This document shows, piece by piece, positions 1 to 7,532 of a DNA stretch of 40,513 bases. Below the pieces are notes generated by a model, which did no database searches, was not told the DNA's origin, and was given only the letters and a program-made list of their open reading frames with translations. Source of the stretch: a virus; the IMG/VR virus record IMGVR_UViG_3300036781_000138, positions 1 through 40,513 of that record. One strand, 5' to 3'. A program made the position numbers and the translations under genes. Position 1 is the first letter of the stretch. The number at the start of each line of letters is the position of its first letter.

Positions 1-45
1 TGTTTTTTAAGCGCTTCGCGGTTACTCTCGCGCTGCGCAAGCGAT

Positions 46-119
46 GGCCGGGTGGCAGAGTGGTCATGCAGCGGACTGCAAATCCGCGTACGCCGGTTCG
101 ATTCCGACCTCGGCCTCCA
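46..119 (+). tRNA. tRNA-Cys (anticodon GCA), intact at left junction
   Basis: The sequence folds as a full tRNA. The acceptor arm GGCCGGG pairs with CTCGGCC (one G-U pair), the anticodon loop is CTGCAAA with anticodon GCA, the T-loop is TTCGATT, and the discriminator is U followed by an encoded CCA. The 3' half from base 70 lies inside the attL repeat, so the prophage restores the tRNA when it integrates. The 45 bases upstream belong to the host and hold no gene that I can see. Confidence 0.97.
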
Positions 120-124
120 TCGCA
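70..124. repeat. attL: 55-bp direct repeat with attR
   Basis: These 55 bases are identical to 40387-40441. They cover the anticodon arm, variable loop, T-arm, acceptor 3' strand and CCA of tRNA-Cys, plus five bases. Identity stops abruptly on both sides. This is the usual core for integrases that use the 3' half of tRNA genes; the exact crossover is probably in the anticodon or T-arm symmetry. Confidence 0.95.
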
Positions 125-135
125 ATCAATAACTT

Positions 136-156
136 AGGCCCCTAATGGGGCCTTTT
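136..156 (+). terminator. Rho-independent terminator after tRNA-Cys
   Basis: AGGCCCC, a TAAT loop, then GGGGCCT followed by TTTC. It lies just inside the prophage and would end tRNA-Cys transcription before the integrase, replacing the host terminator that was displaced to the right side (40448-40481). Confidence 0.8.
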
Positions 157-197
157 CTTTGCCTGAAATCCGGGGATTCCGGGGCAAAATCCCGTGT

Positions 198-244
198 TTG
201 ACACTCGTATTCGGGTGGCAGACTCGTGTAAGGTTGACTCTTGT
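198..244. promoter_or_regulatory. Candidate integrase arm-type sites (three direct repeats)
   Basis: Three related sequences lie between attL and the integrase gene: TTGACACTCGT (198-208), GACTCGTGT (221-229) and TTGACTCTTGT (234-244). The reverse complement of TGACACTCG appears near attR at 40346-40354. Repeats of this kind flanking both att cores are typical of arm sites bound by the N-terminal domain of tyrosine integrases. The assignment rests on position and similarity only. Confidence 0.35.
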
Positions 245-268
245 TCGTGGACGGGAGTTTTCAGGGGT

Positions 269-1393
269 ATGGCAACCAAGCGCATTCGCGGCAACACATG
301 GCATTACACGGTTCGCCGTGCCGGCATTCTGCCCAAGCCGTTGTATCTGACGTTCGATGATGAAGCCGAAGGCGACGAGTACGTTCGACGCATCGAGGCG
401 TTGCTCGATCGCGGGATTGTTCCCGACGAACTTGTTGCCAATGTCGACGCGCCGAAGAAGACGTTACGCGCGTCCGTGCGTCGCTACGAAGAAGAACAGC
501 ACATCACCGACGAGGATCACGAGCTGTTGCGCATCGTGACGATGCGATTGCCTCGTGAGCTGAGCCTGCCGGAACTGACTTTCCAGTGGGCCACGAAGTG
601 GGTTAGCTCTCTCAAGCGCGAGCAGAACCTGGCGCCATCGACCATCCGGAAGCACGTCGGTGCGTTGTCCAGGTGCCTTACCTGGCTAGCCGCTCACGGC
701 GACATCCCGTTCAACCCGATGACGTCGCTACCCAAGGGATACGCGACCTACACGCCGGCAGACACGGAGGCAGTAAAGAAGATTGACGGCGTCGCGAAGG
801 TCTCGACCGAACGCGACCGTCGCCTGGAGGGCGACGAGGAGGAGAGGATTCGGGGGATTCTTGCCGGGGCCAAGCCTGAGAACAGGCAGCGGGCGCTAGA
901 GCTGCGCGAGGGCGACGCCCTGGTGTTGCTGTACGACATGGCGCTGGAATCGGCCATGCGTATGCGGGAAATGTACACGCTATCGGTTCGCCAGATTGAC
1001 CTACCGCGGCGAACCGTGTTCCTTGACAAGACGAAGAACGGAGACCGTCGTCAGGTGCCGATCAGCACCGTGCTACTGGCGTTGCTGAAGCCGTACCTAA
1101 AGGGCAGGGTGCCCGACGACCAGGTGTTCCCCTGGTGGAATGGTGACCTAGACAAAAAGGCGCTGGAGCGCACGACGTCGCTACTGTCCAGGCAATACTC
1201 GCGCATCTTCGAATCGGCCGGGGCCACCGGCCTTCACTTCCATGACCTTCGCCATGAAGCGACGTCGCGCCTATTTGAGCGGACGTCGCTTAGCGATATG
1301 GAAATTGCGAAGATCACCGGGCACAAAAGCATGAGCATGCTTCGCCGGTACGCTAATTTACGAGCGTCGACTCTGGCCGAGCGGATGTGGTGA
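269..1393 (+). CDS. int: Tyrosine site-specific integrase
   Basis: Integrates and excises the prophage at the tRNA-Cys att site. With the ATG at 269 the protein has 374 residues. The catalytic set of the tyrosine recombinase family is complete: Arg231 (in RMRE), His325 and Arg328 (in HDLR), His352 (in GHKS) and nucleophile Tyr361 (in RRYAN). The N-terminal third would hold the arm-binding and core-binding domains. A GTG at 194 in the same frame would add 25 residues, but these overlap repeats that look like arm sites, so 269 is preferred. The gene ends tail-to-tail with the leftward gene 1353-1703, overlapping by 41 bp. The position beside attL is the classic one. Confidence 0.95.
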   Translation: MATKRIRGNTWHYTVRRAGILPKPLYLTFDDEAEGDEYVRRIEALLDRGIVPDELVANVDAPKKTLRASVRRYEEEQHITDEDHELLRIVTMRLPRELSLPELTFQWATKWVSSLKREQNLAPSTIRKHVGALSRCLTWLAAHGDIPFNPMTSLPKGYATYTPADTEAVKKIDGVAKVSTERDRRLEGDEEERIRGILAGAKPENRQRALELREGDALVLLYDMALESAMRMREMYTLSVRQIDLPRRTVFLDKTKNGDRRQVPISTVLLALLKPYLKGRVPDDQVFPWWNGDLDKKALERTTSLLSRQYSRIFESAGATGLHFHDLRHEATSRLFERTSLSDMEIAKITGHKSMSMLRRYANLRASTLAERMW

Positions 1394-1703
1394 CCGACTC
1401 GTAACGGCCAAGGTCGGGAAGCGATCGCGCCACCCGCTTCGGTGGCGCCGTCGCCCGAACCGAACGTGTCGACGGGGCCCTGGCCTTGCGCTTCCGCTCC
1501 TCCGCTTGCTTCCTCCCCTCGTCGCGCACGTACGCAATGAGGTCTTCGCGAAGTAGCACCGTGTGCTTCTGGTTGAGGCAGACGGCAGGCACGGCGCCCG
1601 CGTCGACCAGGTCTTTCATCGACTCGTATCCGAGTCGCAGGAACGCGGCGGCCTGTTTCAGGTCGAGCGTTTCGAAGTGTACGGGAAAGTTGTTATCGCT
1701 CAT
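1353..1703 (-). CDS. Small HTH protein, possible excisionase
   Basis: A 116-residue protein. Residues about 10-60 look like a MerR/excisionase-type winged HTH of the helix-turn-helix 17 kind: a predicted helix (LDLKQAAAFLRLGYESMKDL), then a strand region and REDLIAYVRDEG. The C-terminal half is rich in Arg, Lys, Pro and Ser and probably disordered. It is last in the leftward operon and overlaps the 3' end of the integrase by 41 bp. That position and fold suggest a recombination directionality factor; a plain DNA-binding regulator is the alternative. Confidence 0.65.
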   Translation of the reverse strand: MSDNNFPVHFETLDLKQAAAFLRLGYESMKDLVDAGAVPAVCLNQKHTVLLREDLIAYVRDEGRKQAEERKRKARAPSTRSVRATAPPKRVARSLPDLGRYESVTTSARPESTLVN

Positions 1704-1751
1704 TGCGGCACCTGGATATCGGACAAGAGAAGCGGGCCGCTTGGCCCGCTC

Positions 1752-1761
1752 CGTTTAAACG
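1752..1761. repeat. CGTTTAAACG palindrome, copy 1
   Basis: Perfect 10-bp palindrome between the ends of ssb and the excisionase-like gene. The surrounding CCGTTTAAACGCTATG is identical over 16 bp to the copy at 15405. See the finding on this family. Confidence 0.8.
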
Positions 1762-1768
1762 CTATGTC

Positions 1769-2287
1769 CTAGAAAGGGATGTCATCGTCGTCAAACCCTT
1801 CATTGGCAGGCGGTGTCGATCGCTGGCCGCCGCCCTGGGCGCCCTGGCCGCCATAGCCGCTTTGTGCGCGCTGCCCGCCGCCGTAGCTGCCGCCAGCATT
1901 CCCGCCGCCGTTGCCGCCGCCCTGGCGCTGCCCGCCGCCATCACCGCCGCCGTTCCCACCGAGCATCTGCATTTCGTTGCCGATGATGTCGGTCGAGTAA
2001 CGCTCGATACCATCCTTGTCGGTGTACTTGTCCGTGCGAAGCGAGCCTTCGATATAGACCTGGCGGCCCTTCTTCAGGTACTCGCCGGCAATCTCGGCCA
2101 GCTTGCCGAACAGCTTCACGCGGTGCCATTCGGTGCGCTCTTGCTTCTCGCCGGACTGTTTGTCGGTCCAGGCTTCCGACGTCGCGATGCGAAGGCTGGT
2201 GATCGCCGTACCGCTGCCGGTGTATCGCGTTTCGGGGTCGGCGCCAAGGTTGCCGACGATGATTACTTTGTTGATTCCGCGTGCCAT
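1769..2287 (-). CDS. ssb: Single-stranded DNA-binding protein
   Basis: A 172-residue SSB. Residues 1-110 form the OB-fold, starting [20 protein letters not shown] and including the family pattern around residues 55-75 ([13 protein letters not shown], then [12 protein letters not shown]). Residues about 110-160 are a Gly/Gln/Ala linker, and the protein ends in DDDDIPF, the acidic tip that recruits partner proteins. It coats single strands during phage recombination and replication. It sits downstream of a Sak4-like ATPase and an exonuclease, a combination known from phages whose Sak4 annealing depends on SSB. Confidence 0.96.
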   Translation of the reverse strand: MARGINKVIIVGNLGADPETRYTGSGTAITSLRIATSEAWTDKQSGEKQERTEWHRVKLFGKLAEIAGEYLKKGRQVYIEGSLRTDKYTDKDGIERYSTDIIGNEMQMLGGNGGGDGGGQRQGGGNGGGNAGGSYGGGQRAQSGYGGQGAQGGGQRSTPPANEGFDDDDIPF

Positions 2288-2291
2288 GGGG

Positions 2292-2540
2292 TTACTTGAT
2301 TCCGGCGTGAGGGTTGATGGTCATCGGTGCAAAGAACGCCACCGTTGCGAAGATCAGCACCACGACGAACAGCAGCGCAATGACGGCGGCGAGCGCCAGG
2401 GCGAGGACGACGAACGGCATCGTCAGGACGGTCACCCAAGGTGCGAGAAGAATTCCCGCACCCTTGGCGAGCGACAGTGTCAGCATGTCGAACGTGATGG
2501 CGATATAGAGGTACGTTTTCATTTTGCTATAGGTAAACAT
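2292..2540 (-). CDS. Small membrane protein
   Basis: An 82-residue protein, with the start chosen at the ATG at 2540 ([10 protein letters not shown]), preceded by GAGG. The open frame extends further upstream but would then overlap the next gene. Two or three hydrophobic stretches cover residues about 8-75 ([52 protein letters not shown]). No family is recognised. It is located between the zinc protein and ssb in the leftward operon. Its role is unknown; interference with the host envelope or superinfection is possible but not supported by any motif. Confidence 0.7.
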   Translation of the reverse strand: MFTYSKMKTYLYIAITFDMLTLSLAKGAGILLAPWVTVLTMPFVVLALALAAVIALLFVVVLIFATVAFFAPMTINPHAGIK

Positions 2541-2557
2541 GGTGTGCGGGAGCCTCG

Positions 2558-2776
2558 TTAGTGGCGTGTTGTGGTGCGGCTGTATTCGCGCTCGCATGCG
2601 GGATCGCAGAACAGGCGCTTCGGGTTGTCGAACGGGTTGGCATCGCAGTCGGGGTTCAGGCACTTGCCAGTCGCCGCGGGAGCCTTGAACACGGAGGCGC
2701 GTACACGCTGCGCCTGGAGGCCCTGTTCAAGGTTCAGGGCGTCGAACTGTTGGGCCATGTCGAAGACGTCAGGCAT
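2558..2776 (-). CDS. Small C4 zinc-finger protein (DksA/TraR-like tail)
   Basis: A 72-residue protein. The start at 2776 is supported by GGAGG nine bases upstream. The N-terminal half is helical (MAQQFDALNLEQGLQAQRVR). The C-terminal half has four cysteines spaced as in a zinc finger (CLNPDC, then FCDPACEREY). Small phage proteins of the DksA/TraR family have this layout, and those proteins act on RNA polymerase. The family match is by eye only. The gene overlaps the stop of the upstream gene by 8 bp. Confidence 0.75.
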   Translation of the reverse strand: MPDVFDMAQQFDALNLEQGLQAQRVRASVFKAPAATGKCLNPDCDANPFDNPKRLFCDPACEREYSRTTTRH

Positions 2777-3092
2777 GTGGATGTGCCTCCAGGTGGATGA
2801 CTGCGCCCGCCAGGTAATTGATAGCGCCGAGCAGTTCATTCACTGCGCGATCGCGCGGCAACGCCTGCGACTCGTGCACCTTCTTGATCGCCTGGCCGAG
2901 CAGGAAGCCGGGACCAACTGCGTCGGCGATCCACTGCATCGGCTGTTCGTGGAACGGCATGTCGTCGGCGTGGCGCTCGGCTCCCTTACCCTTTGCTGCC
3001 TGTTCGAATGCGCGACAGAACACTTCGGCGAGCGACTCATAGCCAGCGCAACGAAGCCAGAAGGCTTTAGGCTTTGCCTTCTCCTCGTTCAT
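2769..3092 (-). CDS. Hypothetical phage protein
   Basis: A 107-residue soluble, largely helical protein with Trp and Cys near the N terminus (KAFWLRCAGYESLAEVFCRAF). No family is recognised. It starts 4 bp inside the end of the upstream HTH gene (ATGA overlap) and ends 8 bp inside the zinc-protein gene, so translational coupling in the leftward operon is likely. Confidence 0.75.
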   Translation of the reverse strand: MNEEKAKPKAFWLRCAGYESLAEVFCRAFEQAAKGKGAERHADDMPFHEQPMQWIADAVGPGFLLGQAIKKVHESQALPRDRAVNELLGAINYLAGAVIHLEAHPHA

Positions 3093-3349
3093 GCCTCACC
3101 CCCGAGAACCGGAAGCGCGCCTTCTTCGTATGCCTGCACGTCGGCCAGCGGATACAGAACACGGCCCGCGATCTTCACGAACGCCGGCCCGATACCCTGG
3201 GAGCGCCAGTTAGCCAACGTGCCGACGGAGTACGCACCGTTCCACCGAGCGACCACCTCCGCGGGCGTGAGATTCACGCCCGCAGCGGCCCGCTTTCCGT
3301 GCTTGCGCTGAAGCGCGCGCAGAGTCGTAAGGAAAGCGGCGGCGTTCAC
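3089..3349 (-). CDS. Small HTH DNA-binding protein
   Basis: An 86-residue protein. Residues about 28-75 fit a MerR/AlpA-type HTH followed by a wing and a tyrosine-containing helix (VARWNGAYSVGTLANWRSQG, then GRVLYPLADVQAYEEG). This form is common among phage excisionases and AlpA-like regulators. It overlaps both neighbours by four bases. Two HTH candidates therefore exist in this operon (this one and 1353-1703), and either could be the excisionase. Confidence 0.75.
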   Translation of the reverse strand: MNAAAFLTTLRALQRKHGKRAAAGVNLTPAEVVARWNGAYSVGTLANWRSQGIGPAFVKIAGRVLYPLADVQAYEEGALPVLGGEA

Positions 3350-4299
3350 TCGGCCGTCTCCCCAATCTCGTCGTTGAGGCCGGCCAGTGCAGCGCCACCA
3401 GGCTTCGCGTCCGTGCGCTGGCGGTCGTACTCGTCAGCGGAAGCCGCCAGGGTCTTCATTACACCGCTGTCGACCAGCTCAACCTTGATCGCCTTCGGCA
3501 GCGCCTTGAATGCGGCCTCCAGTGCAACGCGGCCCTTCTCGCTGATGGTGCGCAGCTCGTTCGTCGCTCGCTCAGCTTCGGGATTTACCTTTCCGCCGCC
3601 GTCCACCCAATCGCGCACGGCGCGACCGTCTTCGCTCGTGATGTAGTCATTTCCGCGACCCAGGAACGGCCGCAGTTCCGACGGGCACTTAATCACGTCC
3701 TGCGAAGTGCCCTCGTTCCACATCATGATCGACGCGGACATTTCGAAAGGAAGATTCTTCTCCCAAATCGGCTGGATGCCAAGCGACTTCGGCTTTTTGA
3801 TGTCCGTGAAATCCATCTGTTCACGAGCGCGTACGCAGAAGATCACGTGCATGTTGCACTGGAGAGCGGTCTCGATCAGCTTCTTGTGCTGACGCTTCGC
3901 CTCGATCATCTTCTTGGGGTGCGTGTCGGCGATATCGAGCGTGCCGCCGGTGCCTTCCCACCCGTGCGAATAGCTATCGATAATCAGCACTTCGATGCCC
4001 ATCGCCTGCATTTCAAGGATGGCTTCGACGTAGCGCGACGGCGAGAACGGGGCATACAGGCCGCCGTACCACCACCGCTCTTTCGTCGGGTGCGTCGGAT
4101 GCTTTTCGAGCACTTCGGAATACAGGCGACCGCGGCCGTTCTCGGCATCGATGAAGCCCATTTTCGACGTGTCGAAGTTGGCGAGGCCGTAACCGAACTC
4201 GATCGCGGTACGCGTCTTGCCGGTGCCACTGGTGCCGATGAACGAGAAGACGAGAAGCGCGCCCGCGCGTTCCGCCTTGACGATGTTAAGTATGGACAT
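3346..4299 (-). CDS. Sak4-like RecA-fold ATPase (single-strand annealing recombinase)
   Basis: A 317-residue P-loop ATPase. Walker A is GTSGTGKT at residues 22-29 and Walker B is VLIID at 104-108. The region from about 10 to 215 fits the AAA_24/Sak4 group of RecA-like phage recombinases; the last 100 residues are an acidic, variable tail. Sak4 proteins promote strand annealing together with SSB. Here the gene lies between a RecE-like exonuclease and ssb, forming a complete recombination set. A generic AAA ATPase is the weaker alternative. Confidence 0.82.
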   Translation of the reverse strand: MSILNIVKAERAGALLVFSFIGTSGTGKTRTAIEFGYGLANFDTSKMGFIDAENGRGRLYSEVLEKHPTHPTKERWWYGGLYAPFSPSRYVEAILEMQAMGIEVLIIDSYSHGWEGTGGTLDIADTHPKKMIEAKRQHKKLIETALQCNMHVIFCVRAREQMDFTDIKKPKSLGIQPIWEKNLPFEMSASIMMWNEGTSQDVIKCPSELRPFLGRGNDYITSEDGRAVRDWVDGGGKVNPEAERATNELRTISEKGRVALEAAFKALPKAIKVELVDSGVMKTLAASADEYDRQRTDAKPGGAALAGLNDEIGETAE

Positions 4300-4301
4300 G
4301 G

Positions 4302-4406
4302 TTAGTACGCGCCCCTATGCGCGAGGGTGTAGAAGCCGAATACAAGGACCGCCGCTTTGATGGCGTACAAGACGAAAAGGGCGATCCAGAGGTGTGACTC
4401 TTTCAC
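4302..4406 (-). CDS. 34-residue single-pass membrane peptide (GTG start)
   Basis: This short frame fills the space between the exonuclease and the Sak4-like gene almost exactly, with two bases of gap on each side. From GTG at 4406 it reads VKESHLWIALFVLYAIKAAV and continues to a hydrophobic end with a short basic tail, so one transmembrane helix covers residues about 7-26. No Shine-Dalgarno is seen; coupling to the exonuclease stop two bases upstream would explain its translation. Longer in-frame ATG starts would overlap the exonuclease by more than 40 bp. Function unknown. Confidence 0.55.
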   Translation of the reverse strand: MKESHLWIALFVLYAIKAAVLVFGFYTLAHRGAY

Positions 4407-4408
4407 TT

Positions 4409-5581
4409 TCAATTGAGCGCGGCCGATGCTGCGAGCGCCGTCTCCTGGCGATGCCATGCCTTGAGGGAAATCTGTTCGATGCGGTTGCTGTAACCAGGCC
4501 ATGCGTTCGCCTGGCGGCACTCATTGAGGCGGCGAAGGTCGGCGCGATACTCCAGGCGGCCCAGGTCAGCGTCTTCCTTGTCGAGCACATACACGCCGAC
4601 GGAGTAGGGCGGCTTCTTTTCCTGCGCGATGAAGATGAAGCCGCGCGCGCTCTTGTGGTTGACGTTGCCCTGGCGAATCGCTTCGTTGACGCCGTCGACA
4701 TAAAACGGGTCTTGCACGTCGTAACGCCACTTCTGAATCGAGCTGACGAAGCCCGTCGGGCTGGCGTCGATCGTCGACTTCAGGTCGAGAATCAGGCCGC
4801 ACTCCGTGAAGCGATCGGGACGGCAGCGAAGCTCCTCGCCCGTCTCCTGGTCGACCCAATAGAACGAGACTTCCGAACGGCCAGGCTTGCGGAGCAGGGC
4901 ACCCGCGGCGGGGTGCTGAAACACCTTGTCGCGCATAGCGTGAAGCGCAATCCAATCTTCTTCCGACAGGACGACGCGGCCCTGGTTGTTCGCGGCCCAC
5001 TGCGCCTGTACGTCGGACCACAACGTAACGGGGATGCCGTTCGCACGCAGGATGTCGGCCAGCTCGTGACGGGAGCCGCTGGTGGAAAGCTTGCCGGGGC
5101 GCGTCGCGTTGAGGCGGTCAAGCTCGGCCTTCAGATCGTTGCCCTTGAGCAGATCGAGCGCGGCCCGCGATGCGTCGGTGACTTCGATGTCGTGCTCGGG
5201 CCAGGCGGCGAGGATGCGCTCTACCTGGTCGGCCTTTGCGCCGCTGGTGGGCAGCTTCGGGAGGCGCCCCTCGTTAAGCTTTTCTACCATCCCAACGAGC
5301 ACTTCGCGACTGTCGATCGCTTCGGGAACGTCCTGCATGCGGAGACCGAGCGCGTATGTACGAACGAATTCCTTCGGCTCCAACACGATCGCGTGGTATG
5401 CCGATCCGAACACCTGATCGGGGGTTGATTCACGGTCTTCAGGCTTCGCGTGCTTCACGAAGTCGAACAGTTCGGCCGACTTGTGTATGAGGTCGAGGCC
5501 CGACTTCGAAGTCCCAGAGCCGCCGTGATAGTCACTATTCGGCAAATCCAGGTACATGCCAGGGTGTCGCGAATGCTGCAT
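4409..5581 (-). CDS. RecE-like exonuclease (PD-(D/E)XK)
   Basis: A 390-residue protein that matches the C-terminal nuclease region of exodeoxyribonuclease VIII (RecE). The N-terminal signature MYLDLPNSDYHGGSGTSKSG is typical of this family. The nuclease core shows Asp256 (CRPDRF) and Asp266-Leu-Lys268 (ILDLKST), giving the PD-(D/E)XK set. It would resect 5' ends to make the 3' single strands used by the Sak4-like annealing protein and SSB. It is the first gene of the leftward operon, about 30 bases after the predicted transcription start. Confidence 0.88.
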   Translation of the reverse strand: MQHSRHPGMYLDLPNSDYHGGSGTSKSGLDLIHKSAELFDFVKHAKPEDRESTPDQVFGSAYHAIVLEPKEFVRTYALGLRMQDVPEAIDSREVLVGMVEKLNEGRLPKLPTSGAKADQVERILAAWPEHDIEVTDASRAALDLLKGNDLKAELDRLNATRPGKLSTSGSRHELADILRANGIPVTLWSDVQAQWAANNQGRVVLSEEDWIALHAMRDKVFQHPAAGALLRKPGRSEVSFYWVDQETGEELRCRPDRFTECGLILDLKSTIDASPTGFVSSIQKWRYDVQDPFYVDGVNEAIRQGNVNHKSARGFIFIAQEKKPPYSVGVYVLDKEDADLGRLEYRADLRRLNECRQANAWPGYSNRIEQISLKAWHRQETALAASAALN

Positions 5582-5661
5582 TAGTGCACCATTGATGATG
5601 AATGAATGAAAGTGAAGTATCAGTGCTGTTATCGTGCACTGTCAACACTTATCATTCATCC
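5582..5661. promoter_or_regulatory. Divergent early control region with nested inverted repeats
   Basis: Eighty AT-rich bases separate the leftward recombination operon from the rightward replication operon. Two inverted pairs are nested: AGTGCAC (5583-5589) with GTGCACT (5634-5640), and GATGAATGA (5597-5605) with TCATTCATC (5652-5660). The second pair resembles TGAATGAT sites near 18 kb. The layout fits operators of an early or lysogeny regulator; which protein binds is unknown. Confidence 0.6.
5617..5645 (-). promoter_or_regulatory. Leftward sigma70-type promoter for the recombination operon
   Basis: Read leftward: TTGACA (5645-5640), 17-bp spacer, TGATAC (5622-5617). The -35 matches consensus fully and the -10 at four of six positions. 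The GTGCAC half-site lies in the spacer, so a bound regulator would block polymerase. The leader to the exonuclease ATG would be about 30 bases. Confidence 0.65.
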
Positions 5662-7071
5662 ATGATCGAACTGTTCCCCGACCAGCTCACCTTTGTAGAC
5701 GGCCTTCGTGACGCCTTTCGTAACCATCAATCGGTGATGGGTTGCGCGGCCACGGGGTTCGGGAAAACGGTCACGTCGGCGTACATAGCCAAGTCGGCTA
5801 CCGAGCGGAAAAAGCGCGTGATCTTCAGCGTGCACCGCGACAACCTGCTGACGCAGACGTCAGGAACCTTCAACGACTTCCGCATACCGCACGGCTTCAT
5901 CGCGTCGGGTATGCCGTATCACCGCGATACGTACCTCCACGTCGCTAGCATCCTCACTTTGCAGCGCCGACTCGACAAGATCGAGCCGCCGGACCTCCTG
6001 GTTATCGACGAGGCCCACCTGGCGATGGCCAAGGGCTGGAAAACGGTCGCCGACTACTTCCGCGCCCGCGGGACGAAGGTTCTCGGGAATAGCGCCTCGC
6101 CTCAGCGCCTAGACGGTAAGTCCCTGCGCGACCTGTTCGATACGATGGTGATGGGCCCCGAGGTGCGGTGGCTCATGGATAACGGGCGCCTGTCCGACTA
6201 CGAGTATTACGCCCCTGACGTTCCGGACATGTCGACCATCCGAAAGCAGATGGGCGACTACGACCAGCGCACGGCTGGCGAGCTGATGGACAAGCCGAAG
6301 CTAATCGGCAGCGTCGTCGCGAACTACAAGCGCCTAGCAATGGGGCGGCGCACCGTCTGTTTCTGCATCAACGTGCGCCATTCGCTCAACACGGTTGCGG
6401 AGTTCATCGCCAACGGTGTGCCGGCTGCACACATCGACGGGAACACGCCAAGCGGCGAGCGCAAGCGCATCCTGAACGACTTCGCCGACGGCAAAATCCT
6501 GGTTCTGTGCAACGTCGAGCTGGTGACGACGGGCTTTGACCTGTCCGCCCAGGTAGGGCGCGACGTGCCGGTGGAGTGCGTCATTCTGTGCCGGCCGACG
6601 ATGTCCCTCGCGCTGTTCGTGCAGATGGTCGGGCGAGCGCTGCGGCGGAAGGCTTACCCGGCGATCATCCTAGATCACGCGGGCAACAGCCTGCGGCACG
6701 GGTTCCCCGATGATCCGCGGTATTGGAACCTGGACGGGGACGAGGTGACGCCTACCGGCCCGCGCGAAGGTCCGCCGCCGCCCGTGACCTGTACGGGTTG
6801 CTATCGCCAGGTCAGGCGTCCAGCGCCGTCTCACTGCCCGCACTGCGGTAAGCGGCTCATGGCTGAGGCGAAACCGATCGTTGTCGCTGAGGGCGACCTG
6901 GTCCTCCAGACGGACGACCTGAAGGCGGCGATACGGTTCACGCGTGCCCAGGAGGAACGGGACGCGAAGACGCTCCAGGAGCTAGTCGCCCTGGGCGCGC
7001 AACGTGGCTACGCGAGCCCTCAGACCTGGGCGTTTAAGAAGTGGTCGAATAGTCGCTTTCGCAATAAGTGA
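5662..7071 (+). CDS. DEAD/DEAH-type superfamily 2 helicase with zinc ribbon
   Basis: From ATG 5662 the protein has 469 residues. Motif I is ATGFGKT at 30-36, motif II DEAH at 116-119 (VIDEAHLAM), motif III NSASPQR, and motif VI QMVGRALRRK at 321-330. A C4 zinc ribbon follows, with Cys377, 380, 392 and 395. This is the arrangement of phage replication or recombination helicases of the RAD3/UvsW-like class. A longer start at 5602 is possible but would run through the operators. No Shine-Dalgarno precedes 5662; a weak -10-like TTATCA at 5649-5654 would put the transcript start at the ATG itself, so leaderless translation is possible. First gene of the rightward early operon. Confidence 0.9.
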   Translation: MIELFPDQLTFVDGLRDAFRNHQSVMGCAATGFGKTVTSAYIAKSATERKKRVIFSVHRDNLLTQTSGTFNDFRIPHGFIASGMPYHRDTYLHVASILTLQRRLDKIEPPDLLVIDEAHLAMAKGWKTVADYFRARGTKVLGNSASPQRLDGKSLRDLFDTMVMGPEVRWLMDNGRLSDYEYYAPDVPDMSTIRKQMGDYDQRTAGELMDKPKLIGSVVANYKRLAMGRRTVCFCINVRHSLNTVAEFIANGVPAAHIDGNTPSGERKRILNDFADGKILVLCNVELVTTGFDLSAQVGRDVPVECVILCRPTMSLALFVQMVGRALRRKAYPAIILDHAGNSLRHGFPDDPRYWNLDGDEVTPTGPREGPPPPVTCTGCYRQVRRPAPSHCPHCGKRLMAEAKPIVVAEGDLVLQTDDLKAAIRFTRAQEERDAKTLQELVALGAQRGYASPQTWAFKKWSNSRFRNK

Positions 7072-7303
7072 CGAAAATTGTCCGCGTAGGATTACGCCTA
7101 CGCGTCCATGAACCATTTCTGACGAATTGCGTCACATTGCGACGCATCCGACACCTATCGATCATGAATTTCACGGAATCATGATGAATAATCGTTGACG
7201 CATGGTGCACCTTCGTGCACCCTTGGCGTCCATCGATCACCCGCCGATAGGAGTCTGAAGATTTGAGCCTGACCACCCGCAACATTCCGCGCGGGGGTCT
7301 CAC
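7072..7303. other. Non-coding gap with inverted repeats
   Basis: No credible gene in 232 bases. Features seen: ATCATGA (7161-7167) with TCATGAT (7179-7185) as an inverted pair; a tight hairpin GGTGCAC-CTTC-GTGCACC at 7204-7221, which reuses the GTGCAC core of the control region at 5583 and 5634; and a weaker CCCGC/GCGGG stem (7276-7295) just before the next gene. No T-tract follows, so these are more likely operators or leader structures than terminators. Confidence 0.5.
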
Positions 7304-7498
7304 GTGACCATGCGACTGACCATTCCCCCGCGCATGAAGCTTCACGAGGTCCGCGAACAGCTCGCGGAGACCCCGCCCGACCAAATCCAGGCCTTGCTCG
7401 CCCACAGCAAGGCGCTGAGCAAGTGGCACATCGCATACGCGCAGAGCTTGGCGCGCGTCCTCCGCGAGTACAGACGTACGTCGGAGGTGCAGCACTGA
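7304..7498 (+). CDS. Small hypothetical protein
   Basis: A 64-residue, mostly helical and basic protein (VREQLAETPPDQIQALLAHS). Start choice: GTG at 7304 with GGGGG six bases upstream, or ATG at 7310. No family is recognised. It opens the gene run that includes the ParB-like protein. Confidence 0.6.
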   Translation: MTMRLTIPPRMKLHEVREQLAETPPDQIQALLAHSKALSKWHIAYAQSLARVLREYRRTSEVQH

Positions 7499-7508
7499 CC
7501 GCCACATT

Positions 7509-7518
7509 CGTTTAAACG
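7509..7518. repeat. CGTTTAAACG palindrome, copy 2
   Basis: Perfect 10-bp palindrome in the gap before the ParB-like gene, followed by GC and, after a short insert, GCTATGACC as at copy 3. Confidence 0.8.
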
Positions 7519-7532
7519 CACAAGGAACAGCT

